Program-made: the position numbers and the translations under genes
Notes under the pieces: generated by a model
The model's database searches: none
What the model was told of the DNA's origin: nothing
The model's input: the letters and a program-made list of their open reading frames with translations, nothing else
Assembly: GCA_024400495.1 (NCBI GenBank)
Contig: JAKSMR010000025.1
Span: 1 to 35,696 of the forward strand
Length of the DNA stretch: 35,696 bases
Direction: 5' to 3'
Origin: Bacteroidales bacterium
Lineage (GTDB): Bacteria; Bacteroidota; Bacteroidia; Bacteroidales; P3
Shown: in pieces, positions 35,388-35,696 of the stretch
Numbering within the stretch: the first letter of the stretch is position 1
Layout: every line of letters starts with the position of its first letter

Positions 35388-35696
35388 AATTATTTACTTT
35401 TTCTGTTTTGAATAGCGTTGCGGCGGGTTGTGTGCCGGTGCTGACTTGGGTGTCCGTCATCGAGGCCCTCCGTGGTCTCCTCCCCCACACGACCGTCATT
35501 GCATGAAGAAAGCCAGTGGCTTTCGATAGCGTTCACGTAGTGATTGCGCAGCAGAGCAAGCAAAGCGGAGAACGAAACATCCGCAATCTATTGCGACTCG
35601 TTGTATACGTGCCTGACTGTCTAGATTGCGGATCGGAGTCTGCAATGACGGTCTCGGAGGGGACTACGCGCTGTTGCACGTCGTACTCCGTCGCTG
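35388..35696. other. Non-coding right edge
   Basis: No gene supported over about 310 bp. The region is dominated by the nested palindromes at 35491-35653. Confidence 0.6.
35491..35653. repeat. Nested inverted repeats (dispersed palindromic element)
   Basis: The outer arms GACCGTCATTGCA (35491-35503) and TGCAATGACGGTC (35641-35653) are perfect 13-bp inverted repeats. Inside them, ATCCGCAATCTA (35579-35590) and TAGATTGCGGAT (35622-35633) are perfect 12-bp inverted repeats with a 31-bp loop. The intervening DNA is non-coding. It resembles a non-autonomous dispersed palindrome; part of its end recurs at 9440-9450. Confidence 0.75.

Overview
The window looks like chromosomal DNA of an uncultured or unspecified member of the Bacteroidales (Bacteroidota). 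Several genes are preceded by the Bacteroidota-type promoter (a TTG near -33 and a TAnnTTTG box near -7) rather than by E. coli-like promoters. Shine-Dalgarno sites are largely absent. The proteins are typical of the group: many signal-peptide and lipoprotein genes, a GWxTD protein, a DPP IV-type S9 peptidase, PorT-like beta-barrels, ATP-dependent PEP carboxykinase, pyruvate phosphate dikinase, and a 37-residue membrane peptide resembling the Bacteroides 'smalltalk' family. No insertion sequence, integrase, CRISPR array or rRNA is visible.

Layout. 1-250: 3' end of an M15-type peptidase gene, a short repeat and a terminator. 265-2100 (-): typA/bipA. 2101-2750: intergenic DNA with a striking 11-bp-phased array. 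2751-7712 (+): three secreted proteins of unknown role, the last an M48 metalloprotease with a long C-terminal extension. 7876-9215 (-): trxA followed by a DUF58 gene. 9590-13506 (+): lipoprotein, GWxTD protein, LpxL/HtrB-like acyltransferase, family 2 glycosyltransferase. 13586-16005 (+): gltX and a membrane-anchored OmpH/Skp-like protein. 16117-19126 (-): PorT-like barrel and S9 peptidase. 19313-19403 (+): tRNA-Ser(CGA). 19450-20537: AT-rich segment with a small membrane protein and a lipoprotein. 20629-25168 (-): pckA and ppdK. 25513-28910 (+): MATE exporter, Cys-rich redox-type protein, flavodoxin, YeiH-type permease. 29223-34764 (+): SUMF1-domain protein, hpt, lipoprotein, AsmA-like protein, small membrane protein. 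34987-35387 (-): two overlapping small membrane-protein genes. 35388-35696: non-coding nested palindromes.

How the parts fit. pckA and ppdK form a PEP/pyruvate/oxaloacetate node suited to a fermentative anaerobe. The acyltransferase, glycosyltransferase, OmpH-like, PorT-like and AsmA-like genes all serve the envelope. MATE, Cys-rich protein, flavodoxin and permease look like one redox or stress-related transcription unit. The M15 fragment at the left edge and the two small membrane proteins at the right edge resemble parts of phage-type lysis cassettes.

Most of the coding content is ordinary. The least explained signals are non-coding: 11-bp-phased intergenic arrays at three loci, an octamer-array element at three loci that lies just after the cassette-like genes at both edges, and the nested palindrome at the right end. 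Assignments are from reading motifs by eye, with no database search.
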